Positions 7,997 to 15,060 of a stretch of DNA of 15,060 bases are shown here, piece by piece. Source of the DNA: Pelagibacteraceae bacterium. Lineage in GTDB: Bacteria; Pseudomonadota; Alphaproteobacteria; Pelagibacterales; Pelagibacteraceae. The notes below the pieces were generated by a model. The model saw only the letters and a list, made by a program, of their open reading frames with translations. It was not told where the DNA came from and did not search any database. Made by a program: the position numbers and the translations under genes. The stretch's first letter is position 1. Each line of letters starts with the position of its first letter. The DNA lies in the NCBI GenBank assembly GCA_002704145.1, contig PAFH01000020.1:41075-56134 (forward strand), given 5' to 3'.

Positions 7997-9787
7997 ATGA
8001 AATATCCAAAAGATTATCTCGATGAAATAAAATTAAGACTAAAAGTATCTCAAGTTGTAAGTAAAACCGTGCAACTTAAAAAAAGAGGAAAAGAATTTAT
8101 AGGACTTTCGCCTTTTAAAAATGAAAAAAGTCCATCCTTTACTGTAAATGATGAAAAAGAGTTTTATCATTGTTTTAGCAGTGGAGAGCATGGAAATATT
8201 TTTGATTTTTTAATGAAAACAAAATCTATGGGATTTGGCGAAGCAGTTAAAATTTTAGCAGCAGAGGCAGGTATGCAACCTTACAGATTTTCAAACTTCG
8301 ATAAGAAAAAAGATTTAAGATTCCAAACTTATAAAAATATTTATCAAGAATATTCAAATTACTTTTATAAAGAATTATTTAATCCAGATAACAAAGAAGC
8401 AATAGAATATTTGAAAAAAAGAGGTTTAGAAAAAAATATTATTGAAGAATTCAAATTAGGTTATGTACCATGGAAAAATACTTTTTACGAAGAACTATTA
8501 AAGAAATATTCAGAGGAAAATATAAATCTAACAGGTTTATATTATAAGAATGATAAAAGTGGAAAATATGTTGATAGATTTAATTCGAGAATAATTTTTC
8601 CTGTAAATAATATAGCAGGAGATACAATTGCTTTTGGAGGTAGAATTATTAGAGAGAGTAAATTAGCAAAATATATCAATTCGCCTGAAACTGAATTTTA
8701 TAAAAAAGGTAATATGATTTTTAATTTAGATAAAGCAAAAGCATGTCGGGCTGATACAAAAGAAGTAATTATAGTTGAAGGTTATATGGATGTAGCAAGC
8801 ATTTATTCAGCTGGAATTAAAAATGTAATTGCGAATTCAGGAACTGCATTAACTGATCGACAAATAAATTTAATTTGGAAATTTTTTTCTAATCCAATAA
8901 TTTGTTTAGACGGTGATGAGAGTGGACAAAATGCTGCTTTAAGAATTGCAGAAAAACTTTTCCCACTGATTAATGAAGAAAATAAAATCTTTTTTTCTAA
9001 TGTTCCAGAAGGTAATGATCCTGATGATTATATAAAACAAAATGGAAAAGACAATTTTTTATCTCTTTTAAAAGAAAAAAAAATAATCCAAACATATATA
9101 TGGGACTATTATATAAACAAAATAAATCGAAATAATCCTTTTGAAATATCTAAATTTGAAAAGGAAATTAAAAAACTGTGTTATTTAATTAAAGATGAAA
9201 CAGTAAAAAAATATGTTTTAGAAGATTTTTTAGATAAAATTAAAACTTTAACACCAATTCAAAGTTCAAGGCAGCCTTATAATCGATTCAAAAATTATAA
9301 AAAGAAAGAAGATTATCAACCATTAAATGAAACAAAAAATTTGTACAAAAAAAAGAGTCATTTTTCAAAAATACAAATTAAAGAATTTTCAGTTTTATTT
9401 ATAATGCTTAATTATTTCGATTTAGCATCAAAAAAAATTGAAGAAATATCTGAAATAACTTTTTTATCAGAAAAAAATGAGAGTTTAAAAAGATTAATAA
9501 TTTCATTGCTACTGAATGGTGATGCTAAAGAAACTATTCAATCAAAAATAAGTGTTGATTACAAAAAATTAATTGAAGAGATCCAAGAAAATTCCAGTAT
9601 TCAGATTATTTTAAAAACTAAGAACAATGATGCTGTACTAGAATTATTGAATGAGTTAATAGCAGAATTAAAAGAATTAAATAATCTTAAAAAAATAGAA
9701 TCTCTTGAAAAAGAATTGATCAATAACCTAGATGAAAACTCTTTCTCAGAGCTGATAAAGCTAAAAAATCAACTAAATCGGGAATAA
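7997..9787 (+). CDS. dnaG: DNA primase with degraded zinc-binding site
   Basis: A 596-aa primase, close to the family length, that lays RNA primers for chromosome replication. Order of domains: N-terminal CHC2-type domain (about 1-95), RNA-polymerase core with the basic block [20 protein letters not shown] (about 213-232), TOPRIM (VEGYMD near 258-263, CLDGDESGQ near 303-311), then a lysine-rich C-terminal part (about 430-596) in the place of the helicase-binding domain, hard to recognise. The zinc site is altered. Against the usual C-P-F-H and H-C-F-G-C motifs this protein has S38-P-F-K41 and H58-C59-F-S-S62, so three of four ligands are missing while the surrounding EKSPSF and FYHCF are conserved. 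I recall similar losses in other Alphaproteobacteria, so this is probably a lineage trait and not damage. It directly abuts yqeY upstream; rpoD follows after 53 nt. Confidence 0.96.
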   Translation: MKYPKDYLDEIKLRLKVSQVVSKTVQLKKRGKEFIGLSPFKNEKSPSFTVNDEKEFYHCFSSGEHGNIFDFLMKTKSMGFGEAVKILAAEAGMQPYRFSNFDKKKDLRFQTYKNIYQEYSNYFYKELFNPDNKEAIEYLKKRGLEKNIIEEFKLGYVPWKNTFYEELLKKYSEENINLTGLYYKNDKSGKYVDRFNSRIIFPVNNIAGDTIAFGGRIIRESKLAKYINSPETEFYKKGNMIFNLDKAKACRADTKEVIIVEGYMDVASIYSAGIKNVIANSGTALTDRQINLIWKFFSNPIICLDGDESGQNAALRIAEKLFPLINEENKIFFSNVPEGNDPDDYIKQNGKDNFLSLLKEKKIIQTYIWDYYINKINRNNPFEISKFEKEIKKLCYLIKDETVKKYVLEDFLDKIKTLTPIQSSRQPYNRFKNYKKKEDYQPLNETKNLYKKKSHFSKIQIKEFSVLFIMLNYFDLASKKIEEISEITFLSEKNESLKRLIISLLLNGDAKETIQSKISVDYKKLIEEIQENSSIQIILKTKNNDAVLELLNELIAELKELNNLKKIESLEKELINNLDENSFSELIKLKNQLNRE

Positions 9788-9808
9788 AAAAAGATAGATT
9801 TTTACGAC

Positions 9809-9838
9809 GTAGTGATTATATATATTCTCTAATCATAC
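9809..9838 (+). promoter_or_regulatory. hairpin immediately before the rpoD start
   Basis: GTA-G-TGATTA (9809-9818, with G9812 bulged) can pair with TAATCATAC (9830-9838) around an 11-nt A/T-rich loop, giving nine base pairs. It ends 2 nt before the rpoD ATG at 9841 and fills most of the 53-nt gap after dnaG. There is no U tract on the plus strand, so it is not a standard terminator. It could modulate rpoD translation or be an RNA-processing site, as is known for the dnaG-rpoD junction in E. coli. The role is inferred. Confidence 0.35.
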
Positions 9839-9840
9839 TA

Positions 9841-11703
9841 ATGACTGATAAGATTATTACAAAATCATTTGAAAGACTTTTAGATAAAGGCAAGCATAGA
9901 GGCTTTATTACTTATGAGGAACTAGGAAAATCCTTAGGTAAAAGAAACAGCACTGTAGAAAATATTGAAAGAGCATTTCTAATAATTGTAGATGAAAAAA
10001 TAACTTTAGTAGAAAAAAAATCCCAATATCAATCAAATAAGAAGAAAGAAACAACCAGCAATAACGAGGAAAAATCCTCCGATAAAAGCGATGATCCTAT
10101 TCGTATGTATCTACGAGAAATGGGTGGTGTTGAACTTTTATCTAGAGAAGGTGAAATTGCTATAGCAAAAAGAATTGAAGCTGGCAAAGATGTAATGATT
10201 AACGCTTTAACTCAAAGTCCTTTAGTTGGAAAAAAAATATTTGAATGGAAAGAGCAAATTGAAACTCAACAACTTTTAGTAAGAGATATAATAGATATAG
10301 ATTCAACCTATGAAGATTTTGAAGCTTTGGAAGAAGGAGATGAATTAAAAATCGAGAAAAAATTAAAGAATAAAGATGAAAATAAAAAAGAAGATGAGAA
10401 TAAAAAAGAAGAGGAGACATCATCTGAGGATGATGAATTCAATGTTTCTCTAGCCAAAATGGAAGAAGAAATTAAACCCAAAATTATAAGTATTTTAGAT
10501 ACTTTAAATAAAAACTATGCAAAGCTTCAAAAATATCAAAAAGAGAAATTAGATTGTCTGCTTTCTTCAAAAGAATTATCAGTTTCTAAAAATAAAAATT
10601 TTAAGAAGATCCAATCTCTACTCGTAGACAATTTTAAAAATCTTCAATTGGCTCCACATATTGTTGAGGAATTGGTTCAGGCGCATTATAAGGAAAATAA
10701 AAAGATAGTTTCTTTAGAGGGTGTTCTTTTAAGACTTGCTATGGATAATAAGATTTCGAGAGAAGAATTTTTAAAATACTACATTGGAAACGAAATTAAT
10801 CCAAAATTTGAAACTTTTTTAAAGGAAAATCAAACATGGAAAAGTTTTTTTAAAAAATTTAAAAAAGATTTCTCTGAAATTAGAGAACGCCTAATAGATT
10901 TTAGTAAAAAAATTGGTTTATCTGTTGGTGAGTTTAAAAAGTTAGTTAATAGAATTCAAAAGGGTGAACGAGAGTCAAGAATTGCAAAAAAAGAGATGGT
11001 AGAAGCAAATTTAAGGTTAGTAATCTCTATTGCAAAAAAATATACAAATAGAGGTCTACAATTTTTAGATTTAATTCAAGAGGGCAACATCGGTTTAATG
11101 AAAGCAGTTGATAAATTTGAATATAGAAGAGGTTACAAATTTTCTACTTATGCTACTTGGTGGATAAGACAAGCTATAACTAGGTCAATAGCTGATCAAG
11201 CTAGAACAATAAGAATTCCAGTGCATATGATTGAAACAATAAATAAAATAGTTAGAACTCAAAGACAAATCATGAGCGAGTTTGGAAGAGAGCCAACCCC
11301 CGAAGAGTTAGCTAAAAAATTAGCTATGCCATTAGAAAAAGTGAGAAAAGTTTTAAAAATTGCTAAAGAACCTGTTTCACTTGAGACTCCTGTGGGAGAT
11401 GAAGAAGATAGTAGCTTAGGCGATTTTATTGAAGATAAAAATGCTCTACAACCTTTAGATACCGCTATTCAATCAAATTTAAGTGAGTCCACTACAAAAA
11501 TACTAGCATCTTTGACTCCTAGGGAGGAAAGAGTTTTAAGAATGCGATTTGGAATTGGCATGAATACTGACCATACTTTAGAAGAGGTAGGTCTTCAGTT
11601 TTCAGTTACAAGAGAAAGAATTAGACAAATTGAAGCTAAAGCTCTAAGAAAACTTAAACACCCAAGCAGATCAAAACAACTTAAAAGCTTTTTAGAAAAG
11701 TAA
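9841..11703 (+). CDS. rpoD: RNA polymerase primary sigma factor (sigma70)
   Basis: The 620-aa main sigma factor directs RNA polymerase to -35/-10 promoters. Region 1.1 is at about residues 1-58, and region 1.2 begins with [13 protein letters not shown] (84-96). A large, charged non-conserved region (about 115-375) contains an acidic tandem repeat at 179-191. Region 2 starts near 386 ([20 protein letters not shown]) and includes the -10-reading and melting helix [15 protein letters not shown]. Region 3 follows (about 471-545). Region 4 ends with the -35-reading helix-turn-helix [32 protein letters not shown] (about 579-610). This conserved region 4 fits the TTGACG- and TTGCGA-type boxes seen elsewhere in the window. 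The ATG at 9841 has no Shine-Dalgarno sequence and sits just after a hairpin. It is the third gene of the yqeY-dnaG-rpoD unit, the alphaproteobacterial version of the macromolecular synthesis operon. Confidence 0.98.
   Translation: MTDKIITKSFERLLDKGKHRGFITYEELGKSLGKRNSTVENIERAFLIIVDEKITLVEKKSQYQSNKKKETTSNNEEKSSDKSDDPIRMYLREMGGVELLSREGEIAIAKRIEAGKDVMINALTQSPLVGKKIFEWKEQIETQQLLVRDIIDIDSTYEDFEALEEGDELKIEKKLKNKDENKKEDENKKEEETSSEDDEFNVSLAKMEEEIKPKIISILDTLNKNYAKLQKYQKEKLDCLLSSKELSVSKNKNFKKIQSLLVDNFKNLQLAPHIVEELVQAHYKENKKIVSLEGVLLRLAMDNKISREEFLKYYIGNEINPKFETFLKENQTWKSFFKKFKKDFSEIRERLIDFSKKIGLSVGEFKKLVNRIQKGERESRIAKKEMVEANLRLVISIAKKYTNRGLQFLDLIQEGNIGLMKAVDKFEYRRGYKFSTYATWWIRQAITRSIADQARTIRIPVHMIETINKIVRTQRQIMSEFGREPTPEELAKKLAMPLEKVRKVLKIAKEPVSLETPVGDEEDSSLGDFIEDKNALQPLDTAIQSNLSESTTKILASLTPREERVLRMRFGIGMNTDHTLEEVGLQFSVTRERIRQIEAKALRKLKHPSRSKQLKSFLEK
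10375..10410 (+). repeat. 18-bp tandem duplication inside rpoD
   Basis: Two adjacent 18-bp units (10375-10392 and 10393-10410) differ at one base. They encode D-E-N-K-K-E twice, followed by further acidic residues, in the non-conserved region of sigma70. Each unit contains an A6 run. The duplication preserves the frame and lies where length variation between species is normal. Confidence 0.85.
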
Positions 11704-11726
11704 TTTAGATATTAAAGGTAATAAAT

Positions 11727-12503
11727 TTGTCTTTCGCTTTAAAAAGAAAACTTCCTAAAATTTACAATTTTTTTAAAAAATTTGAAAAATATATTCCTGC
11801 TTCAACATATTTATTGGACAACAAAAAATATCTAGTAAATTTAAAAATTATTTCAATGTTGAGTCATTGGAAAAACTATCCAAGACTTAAAGCTGAAGCT
11901 GATACAGTATTTCATTTTTATAATGGTGGAGATTTTATAGATATTGGCGCTTACCATGGTGTATACTCTTTTCTACTAGCCCCAAAAGCAAAGCATAACG
12001 ATACTTTTTTATTATGCGAACCAGATGATAGTGAAACAAAAGATTTACTAGATAATCTTAAATATTTAAAAAAATTATTTAGCAAAATTTATTTTAAAGC
12101 GTGCTTGGAACCGATAGGAAACGGCAAGAACGTAGTTAAAAACCCTACTATTTATGGGCACCCAGTTTATTCAAGCGAAAAAGAGGTATCTAATAGTGAT
12201 TTAAAAAATCAAAACATCATAAAATCTGTCGCTTTAGATGAAATAGTTAAAAAATTAAATATGAATCCGGCTTTTGTAAAAATTGATGTTGAGGGAGCTG
12301 AGTATAATGTTATTGAAGGCATGAAGAATATTTTACAAAGTTCTAAGCCTATTATTATGGTTGAAAAACATCCCACTTTAATTCCACAAAATATAAGCAT
12401 AAATCAAATTGATAATTTATTAATTGAAAATGGTTACAAACTTGAAAAACAAATTTTTAAGGACGAAATTGCTATTACTGAAATATGGAAAAATTTAAGT
12501 TAA
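11727..12503 (+). CDS. FkbM-family SAM-dependent methyltransferase
   Basis: A 258-aa protein with a class I methyltransferase fold of the FkbM type. It has motif I FIDIGAYHGVY (residues 70-80), an acidic residue ending strand 2 in CEPDDSE (E98), KIDVEGAEYNVIEGM (185-199), the hallmark of the family, and EKHP (213-216). FkbM-like enzymes O-methylate sugars, polyketides or other secondary or surface compounds; the acceptor here cannot be told. There is no signal peptide. I chose TTG at 11727 because AAAGG (11714-11718) sits 8 nt upstream, one of the very few Shine-Dalgarno-like sequences in this window, and no in-frame ATG occurs before residue 44 (ATG at 11856), which would lose the N-terminal segment. 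It lies 23 nt after rpoD, so it may be transcribed with it, an odd partner for a sigma factor gene. A hairpin and a tRNA gene follow. Confidence 0.88.
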   Translation: MSFALKRKLPKIYNFFKKFEKYIPASTYLLDNKKYLVNLKIISMLSHWKNYPRLKAEADTVFHFYNGGDFIDIGAYHGVYSFLLAPKAKHNDTFLLCEPDDSETKDLLDNLKYLKKLFSKIYFKACLEPIGNGKNVVKNPTIYGHPVYSSEKEVSNSDLKNQNIIKSVALDEIVKKLNMNPAFVKIDVEGAEYNVIEGMKNILQSSKPIIMVEKHPTLIPQNISINQIDNLLIENGYKLEKQIFKDEIAITEIWKNLS

Positions 12504-12537
12504 TTAAAAAACATAAATTTTTAAGTTTTTCTTGAAG

Positions 12538-12560
12538 CTTTTACAAAAGACTTGTAAAAG
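12538..12560 (+). terminator. perfect 9-bp hairpin between the methyltransferase gene and the tRNA
   Basis: CTTTTACAA (12538-12546) and TTGTAAAAG (12552-12560) form a perfect 9-bp stem with a 5-nt loop, extendable by one G-T pair. It is followed by TAATATGTTTT, a poor U tract, and is 11 nt before the tRNA. It could be a weak terminator for the rpoD-methyltransferase transcript, a processing signal for the tRNA precursor, or part of a tRNA promoter (TTTACA at 12540, TAATAT at 12561, spacing 15). I cannot decide between these. Confidence 0.4.
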
Positions 12561-12571
12561 TAATATGTTTT

Positions 12572-12648
12572 GGGCCTGTAGCTCAGTTGGTTAGAGCAGT
12601 ACACTCATAATGTATTGGTCCCAGGTTCGAGTCCTGGCGGGCCCACCA
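12572..12648 (+). tRNA. tRNA with CAU anticodon (isoleucine-2 or elongator methionine)
   Basis: A complete 77-nt tRNA. The acceptor stem GGGCCTG pairs with CGGGCCC (one G-T pair). The D arm is GCTC/GAGC with GG in the loop. The anticodon stem GTACA/TGTAT encloses CTCATAA, so the anticodon is CAT. The variable region is TGGTC, and the T arm CCAGG-TTCGAGT-CCTGG is perfect. The 3' ACCA is encoded. G1-C72 and the elongator features exclude initiator methionine. The acceptor and D arm resemble alphaproteobacterial tRNA-Ile(GAU) as I remember it, which favours the minor isoleucine tRNA whose C34 is modified by TilS to read AUA, but elongator Met is possible. A T run (12655-12661) follows with no hairpin of its own. 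Confidence 0.95.
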
Positions 12649-12673
12649 ATATAGTTTTTTTAAATTCATAAAA

Positions 12674-13273
12674 TCAATTTTTAACAAATTCTTTTAATTT
12701 AGATATTAAAACGTTAATATCATTATTATTAGAGTTAAGAATAGAAGCAAACTCTTCCTTTTGAGTTCTAGCTAAACTCAGACCTTCAACTATTAAATCT
12801 CTTATAAGAGGTTTTTCTGGATTTTTTGTATATATTCTCCAGTCAATTTTAATTTCAGGTTGGTCGCCACTTTCTTTTATCTTTGATTTTACGATTGTAT
12901 AGTTAACACTTTTTTTATCTGAGCTTATTACTTCAAATTGATTTGATGAATAATCTGTAAGTCTAGACGTCAGGCTTTTTAAAAAATACTTTTCGAATGC
13001 CTTTTGATACTCAATTAGGATCTTTTTATCAACCGTCTTCCTTAATTCACCTAAAGTGTATAGACTGAGTGCGTTTATATCAACATTTTCTAAAGCAATA
13101 ACTTCAATAAATTTACTTTTTTCTTCCTCGCTTAAATTCTTATCAGAAAGTTTACTAATAGAGTCATTAACTAATTCTGTTACAAACAGTTGTGGATTTG
13201 TACTATAAGAATTTGCACTAGATGATTTTATAAAAACTAAAAAAGAAAATAAAATAATACCAAGCTTTTTCAT
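12674..13273 (-). CDS. mlaC: periplasmic phospholipid-binding protein MlaC
   Basis: A 199-aa protein with a cleavable signal peptide: KK, a hydrophobic core GIILFSFLVFI, and a likely cut after SSSA at about residue 20. The mature part matches the MlaC/Tgt2 (toluene tolerance) family. Visible blocks are ALENVDINALSLYTLG (about 65-80), YQKAFEKYFLKSLTSRL (about 89-105), VNYTIVKSKI (about 121-130), and the strand pair IDWRIYT and PLIRDLIVEGLSLARTQKEEFASIL (about 143-178), which form the lipid-holding pocket. MlaC ferries phospholipids between outer-membrane MlaA and the inner-membrane MlaFEDB transporter, maintaining outer-membrane asymmetry. It lies 13 nt downstream of mlaA on the same strand and is certainly co-transcribed. 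MlaFEDB is not in this window. It runs toward the tRNA gene with only 25 nt between, and no terminator is evident on this strand. Confidence 0.9.
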   Translation of the reverse strand: MKKLGIILFSFLVFIKSSSANSYSTNPQLFVTELVNDSISKLSDKNLSEEEKSKFIEVIALENVDINALSLYTLGELRKTVDKKILIEYQKAFEKYFLKSLTSRLTDYSSNQFEVISSDKKSVNYTIVKSKIKESGDQPEIKIDWRIYTKNPEKPLIRDLIVEGLSLARTQKEEFASILNSNNNDINVLISKLKEFVKN

Positions 13274-13286
13274 TATTGATTTTATT

Positions 13287-14021
13287 TTAATTATCTAGAT
13301 TTCCCCAGTCGTCTTCATTTTCACTGGAGTTATTAATTTTATTTTGCCTATTTTGTAAATATAAACTTTTAAAAGATGCATATAAGTCTATAGAATTTTT
13401 CTCTAAACTATCAAAATTTGTTTCATTGTCAGCCCTAAAATCTATAGCTGAAGTTCCCTTGACTGATAAATAGTCTATTTGATTTCCTGATACTCCCAAC
13501 AGCTCGTTTTCTCTCCAAGTTATATGAGCGAAAGGATCTATAAAAGTATCTGCAACCATTCCCACAGTATCTCTAGCTGTTGTAGGACCTAAAACTGGTA
13601 ATACAAAATAACATCCTGGACCGAAACCGTATGATCCCAAAGTTTGCCCCACATCTTCTTTTTGTGATTTGAATCCTAATTTTTCTGCTGGGTTTGCCAA
13701 TCCAATAATGCCAACTGTTGTATTAATCAAAAAACTTGCAGTTGCGTCACCTGCGAGTTTCAAATCTCCTTGAAGCAAATGATTTGGTATTGAAAGCAAA
13801 GTAGCTACATTTGATGTAAAGTTACTTGTTCCATTTTTTATTGGCTCTGGCAGTTTGTTGTAACCCTTAGCAATAGGCTCTATAATCGCTTCATCGAGCA
13901 CCATATTAAATTTAAAAATAGCTCTGCTAGTTCCCTCAAAGCACTCGTCAGTTGCTTTTGCATCAAAAGATACAATAGTCGTACAGAATAATATTAATAA
14001 TATGTATTTTTTAAAGATCAT
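13287..14021 (-). CDS. mlaA: outer-membrane lipid-asymmetry protein MlaA (VacJ family), no lipobox
   Basis: A 244-aa protein of the VacJ/MlaA family. It has FNMVLDEAIIEPIAKGYNKLPEPIKNG (about residues 38-64), NHLLQGDLKLAGDATASFLINTTVGIIGLANPA (about 80-112), EDVGQTLGSYGFGPGCYFVLPVLGPTTARD (about 122-151) and TFIDP. MlaA sits in the outer membrane with porins and removes misplaced surface phospholipids, passing them to MlaC, whose gene follows after 13 nt. The signal peptide is KKYILLILFCTTIV with a likely signal-peptidase I site after A-K-A (residue 23). The E. coli protein is a lipoprotein, but the only early cysteine here, C13, is preceded by L-F, which is not a lipobox. The mature protein would therefore be unlipidated and held by its hydrophobic amphipathic segments alone. 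The C-terminal tail (about 215-244) is polar and acidic. A TATAAT (14072-14067) lies about 46 nt before the ATG. Confidence 0.92.
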   Translation of the reverse strand: MIFKKYILLILFCTTIVSFDAKATDECFEGTSRAIFKFNMVLDEAIIEPIAKGYNKLPEPIKNGTSNFTSNVATLLSIPNHLLQGDLKLAGDATASFLINTTVGIIGLANPAEKLGFKSQKEDVGQTLGSYGFGPGCYFVLPVLGPTTARDTVGMVADTFIDPFAHITWRENELLGVSGNQIDYLSVKGTSAIDFRADNETNFDSLEKNSIDLYASFKSLYLQNRQNKINNSSENEDDWGNLDN

Positions 14022-14066
14022 CTATTTATAAGCTATATATAGAAAAATTACGTATATGCTAGATAA

Positions 14067-14072
14067 ATTATA
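14067..14072 (-). promoter_or_regulatory. -10 box for mlaA-mlaC
   Basis: A perfect TATAAT on the minus strand (14072-14067), which would start transcription near 14060 and leave a leader of about 39 nt. No good -35 box is seen at 16-18 nt; the nearest candidate, TAGACA, is 20 nt away and overlaps the -10 box of the divergent amidase gene. A perfect CTATATATAG palindrome (14033-14042) lies in the leader region. Confidence 0.4.
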
Positions 14073-14096
14073 AGAGATTTTAGAAGAAAATTTGTC

Positions 14097-14102
14097 TATA
14101 AT
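14097..14102 (+). promoter_or_regulatory. -10 box for the amidase gene
   Basis: TATAAT at 14097-14102 would start transcription near 14109, leaving a leader of about 18 nt before the ATG at 14127. This supports the ATG over the upstream in-frame TTG at 14103, which would lie before the transcription start. No clear -35 box is seen. Confidence 0.45.
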
Positions 14103-14126
14103 TTGGCATCAACAAAAGCTTTAATA

Positions 14127-14840
14127 ATGTTAAAAACTCTTTATTCACCTAATTTTTCTAGAAAAATAAGAAATAATAAAGATATTAAATTAATAGTTTT
14201 ACATTATACAGGAATGCAATCCAAGATTGAATCTGTGAGACGACTAATAAGTAAAAATCATAAAGTTAGCTGTCATTATTTAATCGATCGAAGGGGTCAA
14301 ATATTTCAAATGGTAGAGGACAAAAGGGTGGCTTGGCATGCAGGAAAATCTAAATGGAAAAATTTTAAAAATTTAAATGAAAATTCGATTGGCATCGAAC
14401 TAGTAAATAAAGGGCACGAATATGGATATGAGTCATTTTCTAAACCTCAGATAAATGAACTAATAAAGTTATGTTCAAATTTGAAGCAAAAATATAAAAT
14501 TTTAAATTCTAATATTGTAGGTCACTCTGATATAGCTCCACTAAGGAAGAGAGATCCAGGAGAAAAATTTCCTTGGAAAAAACTTCAAAAAAAGAAGCTA
14601 GGTATTTGGTACGAAATTGAAAAAAAAAAAAATCTTAACTTAAATAAAAAAAATTTAACAAACCTATTTTTTAAAAATTTGCATAAAATTGGCTACCGAT
14701 ACTTTAATTTATCTAAGAGACGAAGATCAGACAAGTATTTAGTAAAAGCCTTTCAAAGACGTTTTTTACAAACTAAAATTACAGGACAAATAGACTATAA
14801 AACCTACATAATTAGCCACTTTTTAGCTAATAATACCTAA
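14127..14840 (+). CDS. AmiD-like N-acetylmuramoyl-L-alanine amidase with peptidoglycan-binding domain
   Basis: A 237-aa protein with an amidase_2 domain followed by a PG_binding_1-like domain. It cleaves the bond between N-acetylmuramic acid and L-alanine in peptidoglycan or its anhydro fragments. Zinc ligands by family pattern are H26 (LIVLHYTGM), H133 (VGHSDIAP) and D143 (RKRDPGEKFPW). Further conserved parts are SCHYLIDRRGQIFQMVED (about 48-65), AWHAGKS (69-75) and SIGIELVN (87-94). The C-terminal domain (about 175-232) ends with the typical LVKAFQRRF...GQID. I chose the ATG at 14127 because it gives the N-terminus usual for the family and lies just after the TATAAT at 14097; an in-frame TTG at 14103 would add eight residues. 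There is no signal peptide or lipobox, unlike the E. coli AmiD lipoprotein, so a cytosolic AmpD-like recycling role is possible. It is divergent from mlaA; rnpB follows. Confidence 0.9.
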   Translation: MLKTLYSPNFSRKIRNNKDIKLIVLHYTGMQSKIESVRRLISKNHKVSCHYLIDRRGQIFQMVEDKRVAWHAGKSKWKNFKNLNENSIGIELVNKGHEYGYESFSKPQINELIKLCSNLKQKYKILNSNIVGHSDIAPLRKRDPGEKFPWKKLQKKKLGIWYEIEKKKNLNLNKKNLTNLFFKNLHKIGYRYFNLSKRRRSDKYLVKAFQRRFLQTKITGQIDYKTYIISHFLANNT

Positions 14841-14847
14841 AATTGAC

Positions 14848-14876
14848 TTGATTTTAATTCTTTCAACCTATAAATA
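14848..14876 (+). promoter_or_regulatory. promoter of rnpB
   Basis: TTGATT (14848-14853) and TAAATA (14871-14876) are separated by 17 nt; TATAAA at 14869-14874 is an alternative -10 box with spacing 15. A start near 14882 coincides with the expected 5' end of the RNase P RNA. Confidence 0.5.
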
Positions 14877-14881
14877 CTTTT

Positions 14882-15060
14882 TGCCAGATAGTTGGACTGT
14901 CGCTGTTAATTTTTAACAGAGGAAAGTCCGGGCTCCATAAAGACACAGTGCCAGTTAATGGCTGGCGAAGGTGACTTCAGGGATAGTGCCACAGAAAATA
15001 AACCGCCTAATCAAGGCAAGGGTGAAACGGCGAGGTAAGAGCTCACCGGTTTTTTGGTAA
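14882..15060 (+). ncRNA. rnpB: RNase P RNA (type A), 3' end outside window
   Basis: The catalytic RNA that trims the 5' leader of tRNA precursors. The first 179 or so nt are present. Conserved region I appears as GAGGAAAGTCCGGGCTCC (14919-14936), followed by ACAGTGCC, the ACAGAAAATAAACCGCC block (about 14991-15007) and GGGTGAAACGGCGAGGTAAGAGCTCACCGG (about 15020-15050), all hallmarks of bacterial RNase P RNA. The P3 element is reduced to a 7-bp hairpin, CTGTTAA/TTAACAG with a 3-nt loop (14903-14919), much shorter than the two-part P3 of E. coli. The 5' end is placed from the promoter and by comparison with E. coli M1 RNA, so it is good to a few nt. The 3' half, including the second part of the core, is beyond the right edge. 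Confidence 0.93.

Noticed and set aside
11727..12503. The FkbM-type methyltransferase gene as a sign of horizontal transfer into the rpoD locus.
   Set aside because: Base composition and codon use look like the neighbours, and there are no repeats, integrase genes or tRNA 3'-end duplications near the tRNA at 12572-12648.
14033..14042. The CTATATATAG palindrome upstream of mlaA as an operator.
   Set aside because: A 10-bp A+T palindrome is expected by chance in this composition, and no matching copy is seen elsewhere in the window.
1..15060. CRISPR arrays, insertion sequences, prophage or toxin-antitoxin genes.
   Set aside because: No spaced direct repeats, terminal inverted repeats, transposase-like proteins or small paired ORFs were found; all genes but the partly unknown ones are core functions.

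Overview
The window looks like a piece of chromosome from a marine, streamlined alphaproteobacterium of the SAR11/Pelagibacter type. This rests on the strongly A+T-rich sequence, lysine- and asparagine-rich proteins, very short spacers, almost no Shine-Dalgarno sequences, and the gene order carAB facing yqeY-dnaG-rpoD, an arrangement I recall from Alphaproteobacteria. This assignment is inference; no 16S gene or marker search was possible.

Left part (1-2951). On the minus strand lie trxB (thioredoxin reductase) and, 2 nt downstream of it, a GTG-started ADP-ribosylglycohydrolase/J1-crystallin-like gene that leaves the window. Divergent from trxB, with a 24-nt gap, is a two-gene unit: an ELM1-family protein and an Fe(II)/2-oxoglutarate dioxygenase whose start lies inside the ELM1 gene.

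Middle part (3004-11703). Minus-strand carA-carB encode the two subunits of carbamoyl-phosphate synthase (pyrimidines and arginine). carA is split into two frames exactly at a run of 14 A, with no homologous residue lost. A compact region of about 30 bp upstream carries two promoter-like elements interleaved on opposite strands, one for carAB and one for yqeY-dnaG-rpoD. That second unit encodes a GatB/YqeY-domain protein, primase (with a degraded zinc site) and the main sigma factor, followed by an FkbM-type methyltransferase.

Right part (11727-15060). After the methyltransferase come a perfect 9-bp hairpin and a tRNA gene with a CAU anticodon. On the minus strand follow mlaA-mlaC, the outer-membrane and periplasmic parts of the Mla lipid-transport pathway. 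Divergent from them is an AmiD-like N-acetylmuramoyl-L-alanine amidase with a C-terminal peptidoglycan-binding domain. The RNase P RNA gene rnpB then runs off the right edge.

Nearly all of this is core housekeeping sequence. I see no mobile elements, CRISPR arrays, prophage genes or toxin-antitoxin pairs, and no convincing undescribed system. The points most worth checking are the A14 frameshift in carA, the interleaved promoters, the degraded primase zinc site and the ELM1-dioxygenase pairing. No gene-free stretch exceeds about 130 bases.
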